Shown: positions 52,400 through 61,026 of the stretch, in pieces
Layout of the letters: each line of letters begins with the position of its first letter
How positions within the stretch are numbered: the stretch's first letter is position 1
Origin: Bacillus sp. sid0103
GTDB taxonomy: Bacteria > Bacillota > Bacilli > Bacillales_B > DSM-18226
Reading direction: 5' to 3'
NCBI RefSeq assembly: GCF_019219025.1
Contig: NZ_JAHUWN010000013.1
Span: 62,001 to 126,000 of the forward strand
DNA length: 64,000 nucleotides
Translations under genes and position numbers: made by a program
Notes under the pieces: model-generated
The model's database searches: none
What the model was told of the DNA's origin: nothing
Seen by the model: the letters and a program-made list of their open reading frames with translations, nothing else

Positions 52400-53224
52400 C
52401 TAACAGAATGTTGTTCTCATCGCCAATTCCGTCATTACTAGCATTGCTTGGTATGCTTCTAAAATGTCTTTCGCTTGAAAACGAACAATGGTCGTTTCTG
52501 GGACTATTTCTGTGCCTGGCATTAGGTTTGCCCATTCCGCTTCCCCATAGTTGGTAAATTCAATCGCTAGAAGTGGTCTATCTGGTGGTGTAAGCGGTTT
52601 CACTTTCCCTCTATGGTTTAGTGCTATAGCCGTTTTTTCGCGGAGTAGTTGTCCCGCTTTTACCGGTGTCAACGATTTGACGGCAGACCTTGAGATGGAT
52701 TCTTTTACAATTGCGGTTGTCACACCCGGGATTAACTGCTCTGCCTCAAAGGCTGCACGATCATCACCCGCTACCATCAATAAAGGTACATCGTAATATC
52801 CTGCGACATAGGCGTTAAATCCCAGTTCACCTACCGCTACATCATTTATGTACATATTTCGAACGCCAAAGATCATTGAATGGGACATTACCCCTTTTAA
52901 TGCGGCGCGAGCATGATAACCAACAAATGCCGCCCCTGTAAAGGATTTATCCAAGCCTTGGACCATTGAAAATGGTTTCACATCACCTGTTATCAGTTGC
53001 GTCTCAGGGTGGAGCCTCTCAATTAATAGATTATTCATTTTAGAATGGCTGTCATTTACGACTACTTCCTTACATCCTGAATCAAAAGCAGCTGTTATGA
53101 CATGATTCGCTTCATCCGTCATAATAATGCGGCTACGCTCATAGTTATGCTTGCCAGAATCAACTTGGGTATGATCAACCATCCCAGTGATCCCTTCCAT
53201 GTCGACGGAAATATATAATTTCAT
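52400..53224 (-). CDS. dppA: D-aminopeptidase DppA
   Basis: A 274-residue zinc peptidase (M55) that releases D-amino acids from peptides with an N-terminal D-residue such as D-Ala-D-Ala. Metal ligands are visible in VDMEGITG (Asp, Glu), NDSHSKMNN and GYHAR (His). First gene of the dpp operon, as in B. subtilis. ATG at 53224 is preferred over the GTG one codon upstream, given AGGGG spacing. Confidence 0.95.
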   Translation of the reverse strand: MKLYISVDMEGITGMVDHTQVDSGKHNYERSRIIMTDEANHVITAAFDSGCKEVVVNDSHSKMNNLLIERLHPETQLITGDVKPFSMVQGLDKSFTGAAFVGYHARAALKGVMSHSMIFGVRNMYINDVAVGELGFNAYVAGYYDVPLLMVAGDDRAAFEAEQLIPGVTTAIVKESISRSAVKSLTPVKAGQLLREKTAIALNHRGKVKPLTPPDRPLLAIEFTNYGEAEWANLMPGTEIVPETTIVRFQAKDILEAYQAMLVMTELAMRTTFC

Positions 53225-53564
53225 CACAATACCCCTTTCTATTAATTTATAATTTTCTTACTATTATTATAATTTATTTTTCCTTCGTTTTACTAACTTC
53301 TCAAAAAACACTACTAAAGTACCATATTTTTCCTCAAAATTAATCGAAGATTGATTTTTGGATAAAAATATCTATGAACAAAGTTGTGTTTTTTTATAGA
53401 TTTCATTTTCGAAAAATATACCTTCTAAAATTTGAAGGTAATTAATTTTAATTTCATTGCTTTTTTCAGCTTCGCTCACTCCATTTCAATAAAAAAAGCG
53501 ACCTTCGTTATCGAAGCATCACTTTTGTAATGTATATTCTCCAGCTCTTAAATTTATCTGGAGC
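53225..53564. other. dpp promoter region and SEDS gene terminator region
   Basis: About 340 bp, very AT-rich near dppA. 53371-53455 is block A, also at 41077. At 53492-53524 an imperfect hairpin (AGCGACCTTCG / CGAAGCATCACT) with seven T residues on the minus strand ends the SEDS transcript; CTCCAG/CTGGAG at 53540-53563 forms a second small hairpin. A TTTTCGAAAA at about 53410 is near but not equal to a CodY box. Confidence 0.55.
53492..53524 (-). terminator. Terminator of the sigma-PadR-SEDS unit
   Basis: Imperfect stem around TTAT, followed on the minus strand by TTTTTTT, 40 bp past the SEDS stop. Confidence 0.65.
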
Positions 53565-54827
53565 TCAAATTTGTTTGCTGGTTAGATCCTTTCGGCGAAA
53601 TACGCTTAAGACTATACCAATTAAAATAGCATTTAGCAGCGTGGGCATTAATCCATAGCTAATAAATGGCAAGGACATTGAAATTAATGGGAATATACCT
53701 AGTGTCATTCCAATATTAGTAGCTAGCTGTACGGTATATAGAGCAACAGCACCGATGAGAAGAAGTCTCCCATACGAATCTTTTATCCTACTTGTGATGG
53801 CAATAATTCTTGCCCCAAATAGGAAAAGAATCAAAACTAGTGCAATAGCAAAAAGCCAGCCGTAATAGTAGGTAAAGCTAACAAGGACCAAATTGGTATG
53901 GGCCTCGGGAATAAATTCATTGTTCATGGAGTTACCAAACCAACCTGCTTTAGACAGGAGTTCCTTCACACGCAAAATCATAAATCCTGGTCCATCCGAA
54001 TATTTTTCCGGGTTTAGATAGGCCAACAATCGATCTTTTTGATAAAAACTTAAAAACATCCAAGAAATAAAGCTCACCAACAAGAAAAAACTAACGGATA
54101 CTCCCCAGATCCAAAGAACCATTTTCCGACTAAACTTGCTCCACCAAAGCATCGTAAATACCATGATGGTATATATGTAAGTTGTTGACATACTTGGTAC
54201 CGTGGAAAATAAAATGATTGGCAGGAGGAACAATACACTAAATTGCCAGACCTTCAATCTCTCATAACTGAATAAGGAAGCCCAGGCAAGGAAGAAGAAT
54301 GGCAAAGACATTATCGTTTCAATTGTTAACGGTCCAATCCTAAGGAATGGAAGTCCATTTATCATGGTGTTCGAAAATAGTCTTAACACCAATAGAATGA
54401 ATACTCCAATTAAATAAAATAACCATCCTTGTTTTTTTAACTTCCTATAATCAATGAGCATAATCCCTAAAGTGGCCGCACAGCCGATTAAGGTAATTAC
54501 TACTTTAGAGGTTAATAAATATTCACCCATACCGCCGATTGAAAACATCGGTAAAAATCCGAGACCGAAGATAGTCAATAATAGAATCACAAGGATCCAA
54601 TCTACCTTTGGCCGATGGAGCTTATTCAGCTGTTGACCTAATATAACCGGGCTTCCCATCTGCTTTATCGCTTTTTCCTCAGCCTCTGTTTCTAATAGTC
54701 CCTTCTCTATCCATTCGTTTTTAGCTTCCTTTAAGTGATAACTCAATTCATCCGCAACATATTTCTTTGCTTCCTTCGATTTGATTTGAGAGAGAACTTC
54801 ATGTAAAAAGACGTGTTTTTTGTTCAC
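53565..54827 (-). CDS. HAAS-domain/SEDS (FtsW/RodA/SpoVE-type) membrane protein
   Basis: A 420-residue protein. Residues 1-75 are a cytosolic helical domain of the HAAS/permease-prefix type (LHEVLSQIKSKEAKKYVADELSYHLKEAK, AIKQMGSPVILGQQLNKLH). From about 80 there are ten helices of the SEDS glycosyltransferase fold, with YQKDRLLAYLNPEKYSDG, NIGMTLGIFPLISMSLPFISYG and a basic tail. In the P-E-x-H-T-D motif of FtsW/RodA the Asp is replaced by Asn (residue about 312, IPEAHTNLVL). Start is GTG at 54827 after AGGTGAGG. Third gene of a sigma-PadR-SEDS unit. Confidence 0.88.
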   Translation of the reverse strand: MNKKHVFLHEVLSQIKSKEAKKYVADELSYHLKEAKNEWIEKGLLETEAEEKAIKQMGSPVILGQQLNKLHRPKVDWILVILLLTIFGLGFLPMFSIGGMGEYLLTSKVVITLIGCAATLGIMLIDYRKLKKQGWLFYLIGVFILLVLRLFSNTMINGLPFLRIGPLTIETIMSLPFFFLAWASLFSYERLKVWQFSVLFLLPIILFSTVPSMSTTYIYTIMVFTMLWWSKFSRKMVLWIWGVSVSFFLLVSFISWMFLSFYQKDRLLAYLNPEKYSDGPGFMILRVKELLSKAGWFGNSMNNEFIPEAHTNLVLVSFTYYYGWLFAIALVLILFLFGARIIAITSRIKDSYGRLLLIGAVALYTVQLATNIGMTLGIFPLISMSLPFISYGLMPTLLNAILIGIVLSVFRRKDLTSKQI

Positions 54828-54834
54828 TACTGCC

Positions 54835-55242
54835 TCACCTCTCAAATAATTCTTTCCATACAATTTGCCCTTTTGATTGTCTTTTTTCAGCCTTCCGCAA
54901 CACCTTTCTTCCTTTATCGGTTAACTGATAATACTTCGCTTCAGCTTTCATCCAGCTTGATTGGATACATTCGGAATGTTCTAATCGATGTAAAAGGGTG
55001 TATACAGATCCTTCGTTGTCTTCAAATTTTTGAATACCTCTTCCCCGCAATAGCTTTGTTAATTCGAAGCCTGTTTTTTCCTGAACAAGTAGTTGCATAA
55101 CGGCTAGCAGAATGTCCTCGTCCTTTTCGGCTTGTTGATTAATTTTTCCACGAATGTTTCTGCGATGCTTTTCTGTAAAATTCAATTCAGTAAATGCCCG
55201 TTGATCCATGGCCTTTTTTAGGTTCTTCAAACGGTTCTCCAT
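54835..55242 (-). CDS. PadR-family regulator
   Basis: A 135-residue protein with a PadR-type winged helix in the second half (DILLAVMQLLVQEKTGFELTKLL, EGSVYTLLHRLEHSECIQSSW, KYYQLTDKGRKVLRKAEKRQ) and an additional N-terminal helical region of about 40 residues. PadR regulators often pair with HAAS-domain membrane proteins, as here. ATG overlaps the sigma factor TGA (ATGTGATG context) with GGAGGAA as ribosome binding site. Confidence 0.88.
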   Translation of the reverse strand: MENRLKNLKKAMDQRAFTELNFTEKHRRNIRGKINQQAEKDEDILLAVMQLLVQEKTGFELTKLLRGRGIQKFEDNEGSVYTLLHRLEHSECIQSSWMKAEAKYYQLTDKGRKVLRKAEKRQSKGQIVWKELFER

Positions 55243-55778
55243 CACATTTCCTCCAATCGTTCTTTCAAAAGTTCCTTTGCACGTCTAAGTCTGGTTTTCA
55301 CTGTGTTCGTGCCCACTTCCGTTAATACGGCAATTTCTTTAATGGGCAATTCCTCATAATAAAAGAGATAAATAACTTCTCGATATTTAATTGGCAGCAT
55401 CATAATCGCTGAAATCAATTGATCATCCTCTTGTCTTTGGATGACAGTCTGCTCGACCATTTCCTTTTTCGTCGTGTTGTGTAAAGGTTCGTCTTCTGTT
55501 ATGACCACGTTCTTGTTGTACCAACTTTTCAGAAAATCCTTGCAATGATTGATGGCGATGCTCCACAACCAAGTTCGCAACTTCGATTTACCACGATATG
55601 TATGTAGACTCTTATAACACTTAACAAATATATCCTGAGTTAAGTCTTCTGCTATGGAACGATTATTTACATATGAAAAAACAAGCTGGAGAATTTCCTG
55701 GCCATACCTGTTCATTATTTCATCTATCATGACGTCCTTATCTTCTGAAATTAATACTTCCAAAGTTAATTCTTCCAA
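55242..55778 (-). CDS. ECF-type RNA polymerase sigma factor
   Basis: A 178-residue sigma-70 family protein with region 2 (QLVFSYVNNRSIAEDLTQDIFVKCYKSLHTYRGKSKLRTWLWSIAINHCKDFLK) and region 4 (LPIKYREVIYLFYYEELPIKEIAVLTEVGTNTVKTRLRRAKELL). Start is inferred as TTG at 55778, seven bases after GGAGGG; the ATG two codons earlier touches that site. No anti-sigma gene of the zinc-finger kind follows. An ECF-like promoter directly upstream suggests autoregulation. Confidence 0.9.
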   Translation of the reverse strand: MEELTLEVLISEDKDVMIDEIMNRYGQEILQLVFSYVNNRSIAEDLTQDIFVKCYKSLHTYRGKSKLRTWLWSIAINHCKDFLKSWYNKNVVITEDEPLHNTTKKEMVEQTVIQRQEDDQLISAIMMLPIKYREVIYLFYYEELPIKEIAVLTEVGTNTVKTRLRRAKELLKERLEEM

Positions 55779-55801
55779 GTTCATCCCTCCTTCATAAAAA
55801 A

Positions 55802-55830
55802 TAGACGATGTACTCCTGATAAAGTTTTCA
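55802..55830 (-). promoter_or_regulatory. ECF-type promoter of the sigma factor gene
   Basis: On the minus strand TGAAAA (55825-55830) and CGTCTA (55802-55807), 17 bp apart, close to the TGAAAC/CGTATA-type consensus of Bacillus ECF sigma factors. Transcription would start near 55795, only 17 bases before the TTG start, which fits the GGAGGG position. Confidence 0.6.
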
Positions 55831-56039
55831 TGAAAAGAAAAAAACATGAGCCATTCCTTTAAAGATAACTCCGAAAAACATCCATATAAATAAAAAAATA
55901 AAAACAGTTGAGATTAGACCAGAGATCGCACTGCTTTTAGTATTTTATTAGGAAAAATATGTTAATATTATTTTATTAAACTTCATTAAAGTAAGCAGGT
56001 TCTTAAATCTGAGATCATTATTATTTAGGGGGACTATAA

Positions 56040-56654
56040 ATGAAAAAAACTATCATAAGTGTGCTATCAATCTTAGTTTTAAGTCTTTTAGTTTGTAATG
56101 TCTTTGCTGAAGCAAAAACACGAACAGGTGGGACTAGAGGAACGAGTCCTAGCTTTACCAAGCCGTCTACGACTTCACCGACGCCAAAACCGAGATCAAG
56201 CAGTACAACAAACAATACATCAAAACCGGCATCTTATTCCTCCCTTACGGCAAAATATCCAAAATCTACACGTTATTTTTCTGGCGATATATTATCAAAT
56301 ACACTTATTTTTGGAACGATTTTATTAATGTTAAACGATACAAACGATGGTGAACCTACATATGTGGATGAGGAAGGGAACGTTTATACGCTTGCTGATT
56401 TAGAAGAGATGGAGGTGCAGATACCTGAAGATGAACCAGTAGAAGATGATTTATACTCTGAAACTGTTAGTTTTGATGAAAATGAAACCACAACGGTAGT
56501 GCCAGAAGAAATAGAAACAGCATCTTCTTATGAAAATTTTGAAGACGAAACATATTACGAAGAAGAAAATCACTCATTTAATTGGCTCTGGCTTATCCTC
56601 CCTTTGACTATCGTAGTGATTGCACGATCTTTTTTTCGGAGAACTAAGAAATAA
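56040..56654 (+). CDS. Secreted/membrane-anchored acidic protein of unknown family
   Basis: A 204-residue protein: signal peptide to about residue 24 (LLVCNVFAEA), a Ser/Thr/Pro-rich segment (25-70), a hydrophobic stretch (FSGDILSNTLIFGTILLML, 81-98), a very acidic region (103-172) and a C-terminal membrane helix (NWLWLILPLTIVVIARSFF) with basic end. Start after TTAGGGGG. Divergent from the sigma factor gene and a possible target of it, though no ECF-like promoter was found on its side. Family not recognised. Confidence 0.72.
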   Translation: MKKTIISVLSILVLSLLVCNVFAEAKTRTGGTRGTSPSFTKPSTTSPTPKPRSSSTTNNTSKPASYSSLTAKYPKSTRYFSGDILSNTLIFGTILLMLNDTNDGEPTYVDEEGNVYTLADLEEMEVQIPEDEPVEDDLYSETVSFDENETTTVVPEEIETASSYENFEDETYYEEENHSFNWLWLILPLTIVVIARSFFRRTKK

Positions 56655-56720
56655 AAACCGCCATTTCGGCATTTTTTATACTCCTAACAAGGGAGTTCTT
56701 CTTGTAAAGTATGGAGGAAA

Positions 56721-56762
56721 ATAAGGCTTTATTTTCAAGTTATGAGGAAAATAAAGCCTTAT
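56721..56762. terminator. 16-bp hairpin between convergent genes
   Basis: ATAAGGCTTTATTTTC and GAAAATAAAGCCTTAT form a 16-bp stem with a 10-nt loop; the arms are also direct repeats (GAGGAAAATAA twice). Lies between the acidic protein gene and the dehydrogenase gene. Confidence 0.7.
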
Positions 56763-56791
56763 GTAATCTTGATAGAATGGTGATTCATTTA

Positions 56792-57778
56792 TTACGTTTT
56801 GTTGTTAGGTTCCACATTTATGACGACATTTCCCTTCTTGTGTCCTTTCTCGACATATCTATGAGCTTCGACAATCTCTTCAAACTCATAGGATCTGTCA
56901 ATGACCACCTTTAACTTCTCTGTTTCTACAAGTTCTTTAAGGAAGTTTAGTGCCTCGGAAGTTTCAGGTGAATTTCGACTCAATATTAATTTCTTGCTGC
57001 TTGTCAATTTAGTCCATAGCATTGGAACACTTGGCAGCGGTTCAGTGATATTTATATAGGTACCGTCCTTCTTTAACAAATTCATACAATCTGCAAAGGA
57101 ACTCTTGTTTACCGCTTCAAAAATCACATCATATCTCTCTTCTGTCCTAGAAAAATCTTCTGATGTATAATCAATGACCTTGTCGGCACCAAGAGATTTT
57201 ACCAATTCCACATTCGTGGTACTGCAGACCCCTGTAACGTTCGCTCCGAAATACTTGGCAATCTGAATGGCATAACTTCCTACACTTCCTGAAGCACCAT
57301 AAACTAGAACCCTTTGACCACTCTGAATATTAGCTTTTCTAAGAAAATATAATGCTGTGCGTGCTCCAATTGGAATGGCAGCGGCTTCCGCATAAGTTAT
57401 ATTCGATGGTTTAATCGATACTGGCCCTTCTTCCGGCAGACACTTATACTCGGCATAAGCACCAAAGCCCGCAAGAGATGCTGCAAAAACCTTGTCACCT
57501 TCTTTAAACCTTTTGATATCTTTCCCAACTGACTCCACTTCTCCAGCTAACTCCATCCCTAGGATCTCTTTTTTAGGTTGTCTGAAACCAAGTGTTATTC
57601 GGGCAGGCAGCCAAAAAGCGGGAGGAACGGTAAAACTCCGTGACCGAATATCTGCTACTGTAACGGTTGTCGCTTTTATTTTTACCAATATTTCATTTTC
57701 TTTCGGAATAGGTTTTTCTACCTCTTTCAGTTGAAGAACGTCGGGGGGACCGTACTTTGTGTACACAATTGCTTTCAT
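56792..57778 (-). CDS. MDR-family NAD(P)-dependent dehydrogenase (quinone oxidoreductase-like)
   Basis: A 328-residue medium-chain dehydrogenase: [20 protein letters not shown] start, [21 protein letters not shown], and nucleotide-binding [26 protein letters not shown]. The zinc-binding cysteines and the catalytic Cys/His of alcohol dehydrogenases are absent, so it is of the zinc-free quinone reductase/enoyl reductase branch. Start near GGAGGAGG. Monocistronic. Substrate unknown. Confidence 0.9.
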   Translation of the reverse strand: MKAIVYTKYGPPDVLQLKEVEKPIPKENEILVKIKATTVTVADIRSRSFTVPPAFWLPARITLGFRQPKKEILGMELAGEVESVGKDIKRFKEGDKVFAASLAGFGAYAEYKCLPEEGPVSIKPSNITYAEAAAIPIGARTALYFLRKANIQSGQRVLVYGASGSVGSYAIQIAKYFGANVTGVCSTTNVELVKSLGADKVIDYTSEDFSRTEERYDVIFEAVNKSSFADCMNLLKKDGTYINITEPLPSVPMLWTKLTSSKKLILSRNSPETSEALNFLKELVETEKLKVVIDRSYEFEEIVEAHRYVEKGHKKGNVVINVEPNNKT

Positions 57779-57960
57779 TTATCCTCCTCCAATTCGTTAT
57801 ATTCATTTATATCTACGAATGTCTAGGAATAAATAGAACGATGGCTCATTCTTCAATAGCTGTTTTTAACCTATCCTGTATTGGTTAAAGAATGGTTCCT
57901 GGTGTATTTGGTATTTTAATAATGTTTTGTTTTTTTCATAAAGGCTGTGTTATACAAGTA

Positions 57961-58121
57961 TGTTGATTTGCGCTCCAGGCGCTTCGCTTTCCGCGGGCGT
58001 TGCGGGGAGCCTCCTCGGCGCTTAGCGCCTGCGGGGTCTCCCCAGCCCCGTACTCCCACAGGAGTCTCGCGCCTTCCGCTCCAATCAACATTGCTAACAT
58101 ATCAACAATAACCTTTAACAC
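57961..58121 (-). repeat. GC-rich dispersed repeat, copy C
   Basis: Same orientation as copy B: TGTTGATTTGCGCTCCAGGCG, TTCCGCGGGCG, GCGGGGTCTCCCC, TCCGCTCCAATCAACA, then ATCAACAATAACCTTTAACA. It differs from copy B by scattered substitutions, some in positions that pair with each other (for example GGCGCTTAGCGCC inner stem). Confidence 0.9.
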
Positions 58122-58130
58122 CAACTTTCA

Positions 58131-58184
58131 TAAAAAAAAGGCTTTATATACAAGTAATTCCTAACATCTTGTATATGAAGCCTT
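58131..58184 (-). terminator. Terminator of the 58234 gene
   Basis: AAGGCTTTATATACAAG / CTTGTATATGAAGCCTT, a 17-bp stem with one mismatch, followed on the minus strand by TTTTTTT. Confidence 0.88.
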
Positions 58185-58233
58185 CATTACTTTTTACTTA
58201 TTGTGATCGCCAGCATCCAATAGTAGAAGAAAA

Positions 58234-58470
58234 TTACATACTTGTTTCTTTTTCTACTATTCTTTGTTTATGCTCAAGATACCCGCTAATTTTTACTGGT
58301 TTATTTTTATAAATAGAACGCAAATTCATATCAATCAGTGACCCGGCAATTAACCCTAAAAAAACAATGGAAATCGAAAAGACATCCGATCTTAATGCAA
58401 AAAACAGAGCCACCACACATAAGGTTATACTAAAGAAAAATTCACTTACTAAAAAATGTATTTTTTCCAA
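58234..58470 (-). CDS. Small membrane protein, 78 residues
   Basis: Two membrane helices (about 6-25 and 30-49) and a basic C-terminal tail of about 28 residues (RSIYKNKPVKISGYLEHKQRI). TTG start after AAGGAGTG at good spacing, and a strong terminator past the stop, so it looks genuine. I do not recognise the family and nothing nearby hints at function. Confidence 0.65.
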   Translation of the reverse strand: MEKIHFLVSEFFFSITLCVVALFFALRSDVFSISIVFLGLIAGSLIDMNLRSIYKNKPVKISGYLEHKQRIVEKETSM

Positions 58471-58785
58471 ATTAGCACACTCCTTAATATTTTAATAAAT
58501 TATAAGTTCTTTGATAAAAGTCCGTTTCCTGCTTTTTTTTAATTTATCCTACTCCTTTTTAATAAAATAAGTCTTTTCTCCTTGTTGGAGAAAAGCACCC
58601 GTTCAAAAAACTGATCTTCTTATACTAACTCGTTTATTCTAAGGGGGAAAAATGGTTTTTTATGGGACGGAGTGAATGTCCCGATAACTATAACTGGAAT
58701 TTTTTGAAATACTTTTTGATATTAATTTAGAGTAAATGTAGTTAAAATTGGTTTTATAAGATTCTGCGTAAAGAAGGAGAATAAA
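58471..58785. other. Divergent intergenic region of the small membrane protein and MATE genes
   Basis: 315 bp. Contains a hairpin CTTTTCTCC / GGAGAAAAG at 58570-58592 about 190 bp before the MATE start, followed by no T-run. Promoter elements could not be placed with confidence. Confidence 0.4.
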
Positions 58786-60156
58786 TTGACTGTAGAGAAC
58801 AATAAGTACCAAGATCAATCATTGTTTAGCATCACGTGGCCTCTATTTATCGAAATATCGCTTCATATGGGTATGGGGATCGTTGCTACGTTAATATTAA
58901 GCGGATATTCAGACAACGCTGTTGCAGGAGTTGGAGTAGCCAATCAAATTATTAATATTTTTATTTTAGTATTTAACGTCACTGCCATCGGAGCGACCAT
59001 CCTTATCGGTCAAAATTTAGGAGCAAACCAATTGAATCGGGCACGTCGCCTTGCAAGATCTGCCTTTGGAGTGAACTTCTGGATTGGAGTTATCATGACC
59101 GTCGTTGTGGTTGCTTTTGGCGGCTTGTTTTTAAAATTTTACGGACTTAGCGGTGAAGTTTACGATTTTGCCTACACCTTCCTTACCATCACAGGTCTAT
59201 CTCTTTTCCTTGAAGCCATCTCTTTAGCTTTAAGTGCTGTTTTACGCAGTTACGGACTTACCAAAGAAACCATGGTCGTGACTGTTATCATGAATGTAAT
59301 CAATATTATTGGTTCCTTTATTGCCATTAAAGGATGGTTCGGCCTTCCTGTAACAGGTGTTGCTGGGGTAGCCTATTCCATGTTTGTTGCCCGGATATTT
59401 ATCATTGCAGCTCTTTTTTACTTTGTATATAAACAGCTAGCTTTAAAGTTTCATATAAAAGATATCTTCAAAATCAATAAAACGGATGTTAAGGAGCTTC
59501 TTTCCATCGGGGTTCCATCTGCTGGAGAAAATCTTTCTTACCAATTTTCACAAGTTGTTATTACCAGCTTTGTAGCACTTACTGGAGCTGCGGCATTAGC
59601 AGCTCGGGTGTATATTTTAAATATATCGATGCTTTGCTTCCTGTTTACAGTCGCCATTGCCCAAGGGACACAACTTTTGATTGCCCGTTATATCGGGGCT
59701 AAGCAATATGACAAGGCCCTGAAGCGGGGGCTAAAGACATTAAAAATTGCCGTAATGGTTTCAGCTGCTGTTTCTCTTGCTGTTGCCTTAATTGGCGAAC
59801 CAATCTTAACTATGTTTACCACCGATACTAACATTATTGCTATTGCTCTACCAGTATTATGGGCGATTGTATTTATTGAGCCTGGCCGTGCTATGAATAT
59901 CGTTCTAATGGGTTCTTTAAAATCAGCAGGTGATGTCCGATTTCCTGTTATCATTGGTGTCATCAGCATGTGGGGAATTGCCGTAGTATTTAGTTACTTT
60001 TTCGGAATTACACTTGGTTTAGGACTATTAGGAGTTTGGCTGGCCCAAGGACTTGATGAGTGTGTCCGAGGATTTTTCGCCTTGAAACGCTGGGTCTCCA
60101 AACCTTGGTTAAAGACAAAAGCTGCCAAACAAAAGCTATCGACAAACGTGTCTTAG
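58786..60156 (+). CDS. MATE-family efflux transporter
   Basis: A 456-residue protein with twelve helices in two MatE repeats: SITWPLFIEISLHMGMGIVATLILSGYSDNAVAGVGVANQI in the first, and LLSIGVPSAGENLSYQFSQVVITSFVALTG in the second. MATE proteins export cationic drugs or metabolites in exchange for Na+ or H+. TTG start after AAGGAG. Monocistronic with terminator. Confidence 0.93.
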   Translation: MTVENNKYQDQSLFSITWPLFIEISLHMGMGIVATLILSGYSDNAVAGVGVANQIINIFILVFNVTAIGATILIGQNLGANQLNRARRLARSAFGVNFWIGVIMTVVVVAFGGLFLKFYGLSGEVYDFAYTFLTITGLSLFLEAISLALSAVLRSYGLTKETMVVTVIMNVINIIGSFIAIKGWFGLPVTGVAGVAYSMFVARIFIIAALFYFVYKQLALKFHIKDIFKINKTDVKELLSIGVPSAGENLSYQFSQVVITSFVALTGAAALAARVYILNISMLCFLFTVAIAQGTQLLIARYIGAKQYDKALKRGLKTLKIAVMVSAAVSLAVALIGEPILTMFTTDTNIIAIALPVLWAIVFIEPGRAMNIVLMGSLKSAGDVRFPVIIGVISMWGIAVVFSYFFGITLGLGLLGVWLAQGLDECVRGFFALKRWVSKPWLKTKAAKQKLSTNVS

Positions 60157-60250
60157 TTAAGATTATTGAACCAATAATAATAGAACAACTAACAGGTAAG
60201 CTTGTTGAATAGGAAATATCTATAGGTACTCATATTTTAATCTGAAATGA

Positions 60251-60287
60251 AAATGAACACTGTAGCCTAAGCCCGTGTTCATTTTTG
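60251..60287. terminator. Terminator between the MATE and ktr genes
   Basis: AAATGAACAC / GTGTTCATTT with T-run, between convergent genes. Confidence 0.85.
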
Positions 60288-60322
60288 TTTCTCATCTAAT
60301 ATCCATAAATAGAATCAATGAA

Positions 60323-60979
60323 TTATTTTATATTTGCAAAATCGTTTAGATCATCTCGATGACCAATCACTACTAACTTATCACCTTTTTGAATTATCTG
60401 GTCAGGAGAAGGAGATATGATTAAATGTTCATTACTCAAGATTGCAATGGCAGTTACATTATATTTCGCTCGTAAATCAAGCTCCCGTAAGCTTTTTCTT
60501 GTCATACTTGGTGGAATCATCACTTCTTCTATATTGTATTCATTTGACAACTCTATATAATTCAACACGTTGGGCGAGAGAAGCTGATGTGCAACACGCT
60601 CTCCCATATCTCTTTCAGGATGGATTACCCAATCAGCTCCAACTTTTGTTAATACTTGTCCATGGCGTTTATTAAGAGCTTTTGCAATTACCTGTTTTAC
60701 TCCCATTTCTTTTAAAAGCAAGACGGTTAAGATACTAGCTTGCATATCATTACCGATTGCGACAATTACATAATCAAAATTACGAATCCCCACTGATTTA
60801 AGTGATTCTTCTTCTGTAGAATCAAGTGCGACAGCATGAGTAACCAATAATTTCCCATCATCTACGCGTTCATTGTCTAAATCAATTCCCATTACTTCTT
60901 GTCCAGCTTCATATAATTTAGCCGCTATACTCGACCCAAAACGACCTAACCCAATAACTGCATAACTTTGCTTAATCAT
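60323..60979 (-). CDS. Ktr potassium uptake regulatory subunit (KtrA/KtrC)
   Basis: A 218-residue RCK protein: TrkA-N Rossmann domain with AVIGLGRFGSSIAAKLYEAG and IVAIGNDMQASILTVLLLKEMG, then HPERDMGERVAHQLLSPNVLNYIELS and a TrkA-C domain from about residue 140. The N-domain binds ATP/ADP; the C-domain is the c-di-AMP site in characterised homologues. It forms a ring gating the membrane subunit encoded 47 bp upstream. KtrA and KtrC cannot be told apart with certainty here. Confidence 0.93.
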   Translation of the reverse strand: MIKQSYAVIGLGRFGSSIAAKLYEAGQEVMGIDLDNERVDDGKLLVTHAVALDSTEEESLKSVGIRNFDYVIVAIGNDMQASILTVLLLKEMGVKQVIAKALNKRHGQVLTKVGADWVIHPERDMGERVAHQLLSPNVLNYIELSNEYNIEEVMIPPSMTRKSLRELDLRAKYNVTAIAILSNEHLIISPSPDQIIQKGDKLVVIGHRDDLNDFANIK

Positions 60980-61026
60980 CGTTCATCATTCACCCCAAAA
61001 ATCCTAATTATTTCAATCAATAATCC

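Noticed and set aside
53395..53425. CodY box upstream of dppA
   Set aside because: TTTTCGAAAA lacks the central base of the AATTTTCWGAAAATT motif; CodY control is plausible from B. subtilis but not shown here.
56711..56914. 67-residue frame starting MEENKALF
   Set aside because: It runs over the terminator hairpin repeats and into the antisense of the dehydrogenase gene.
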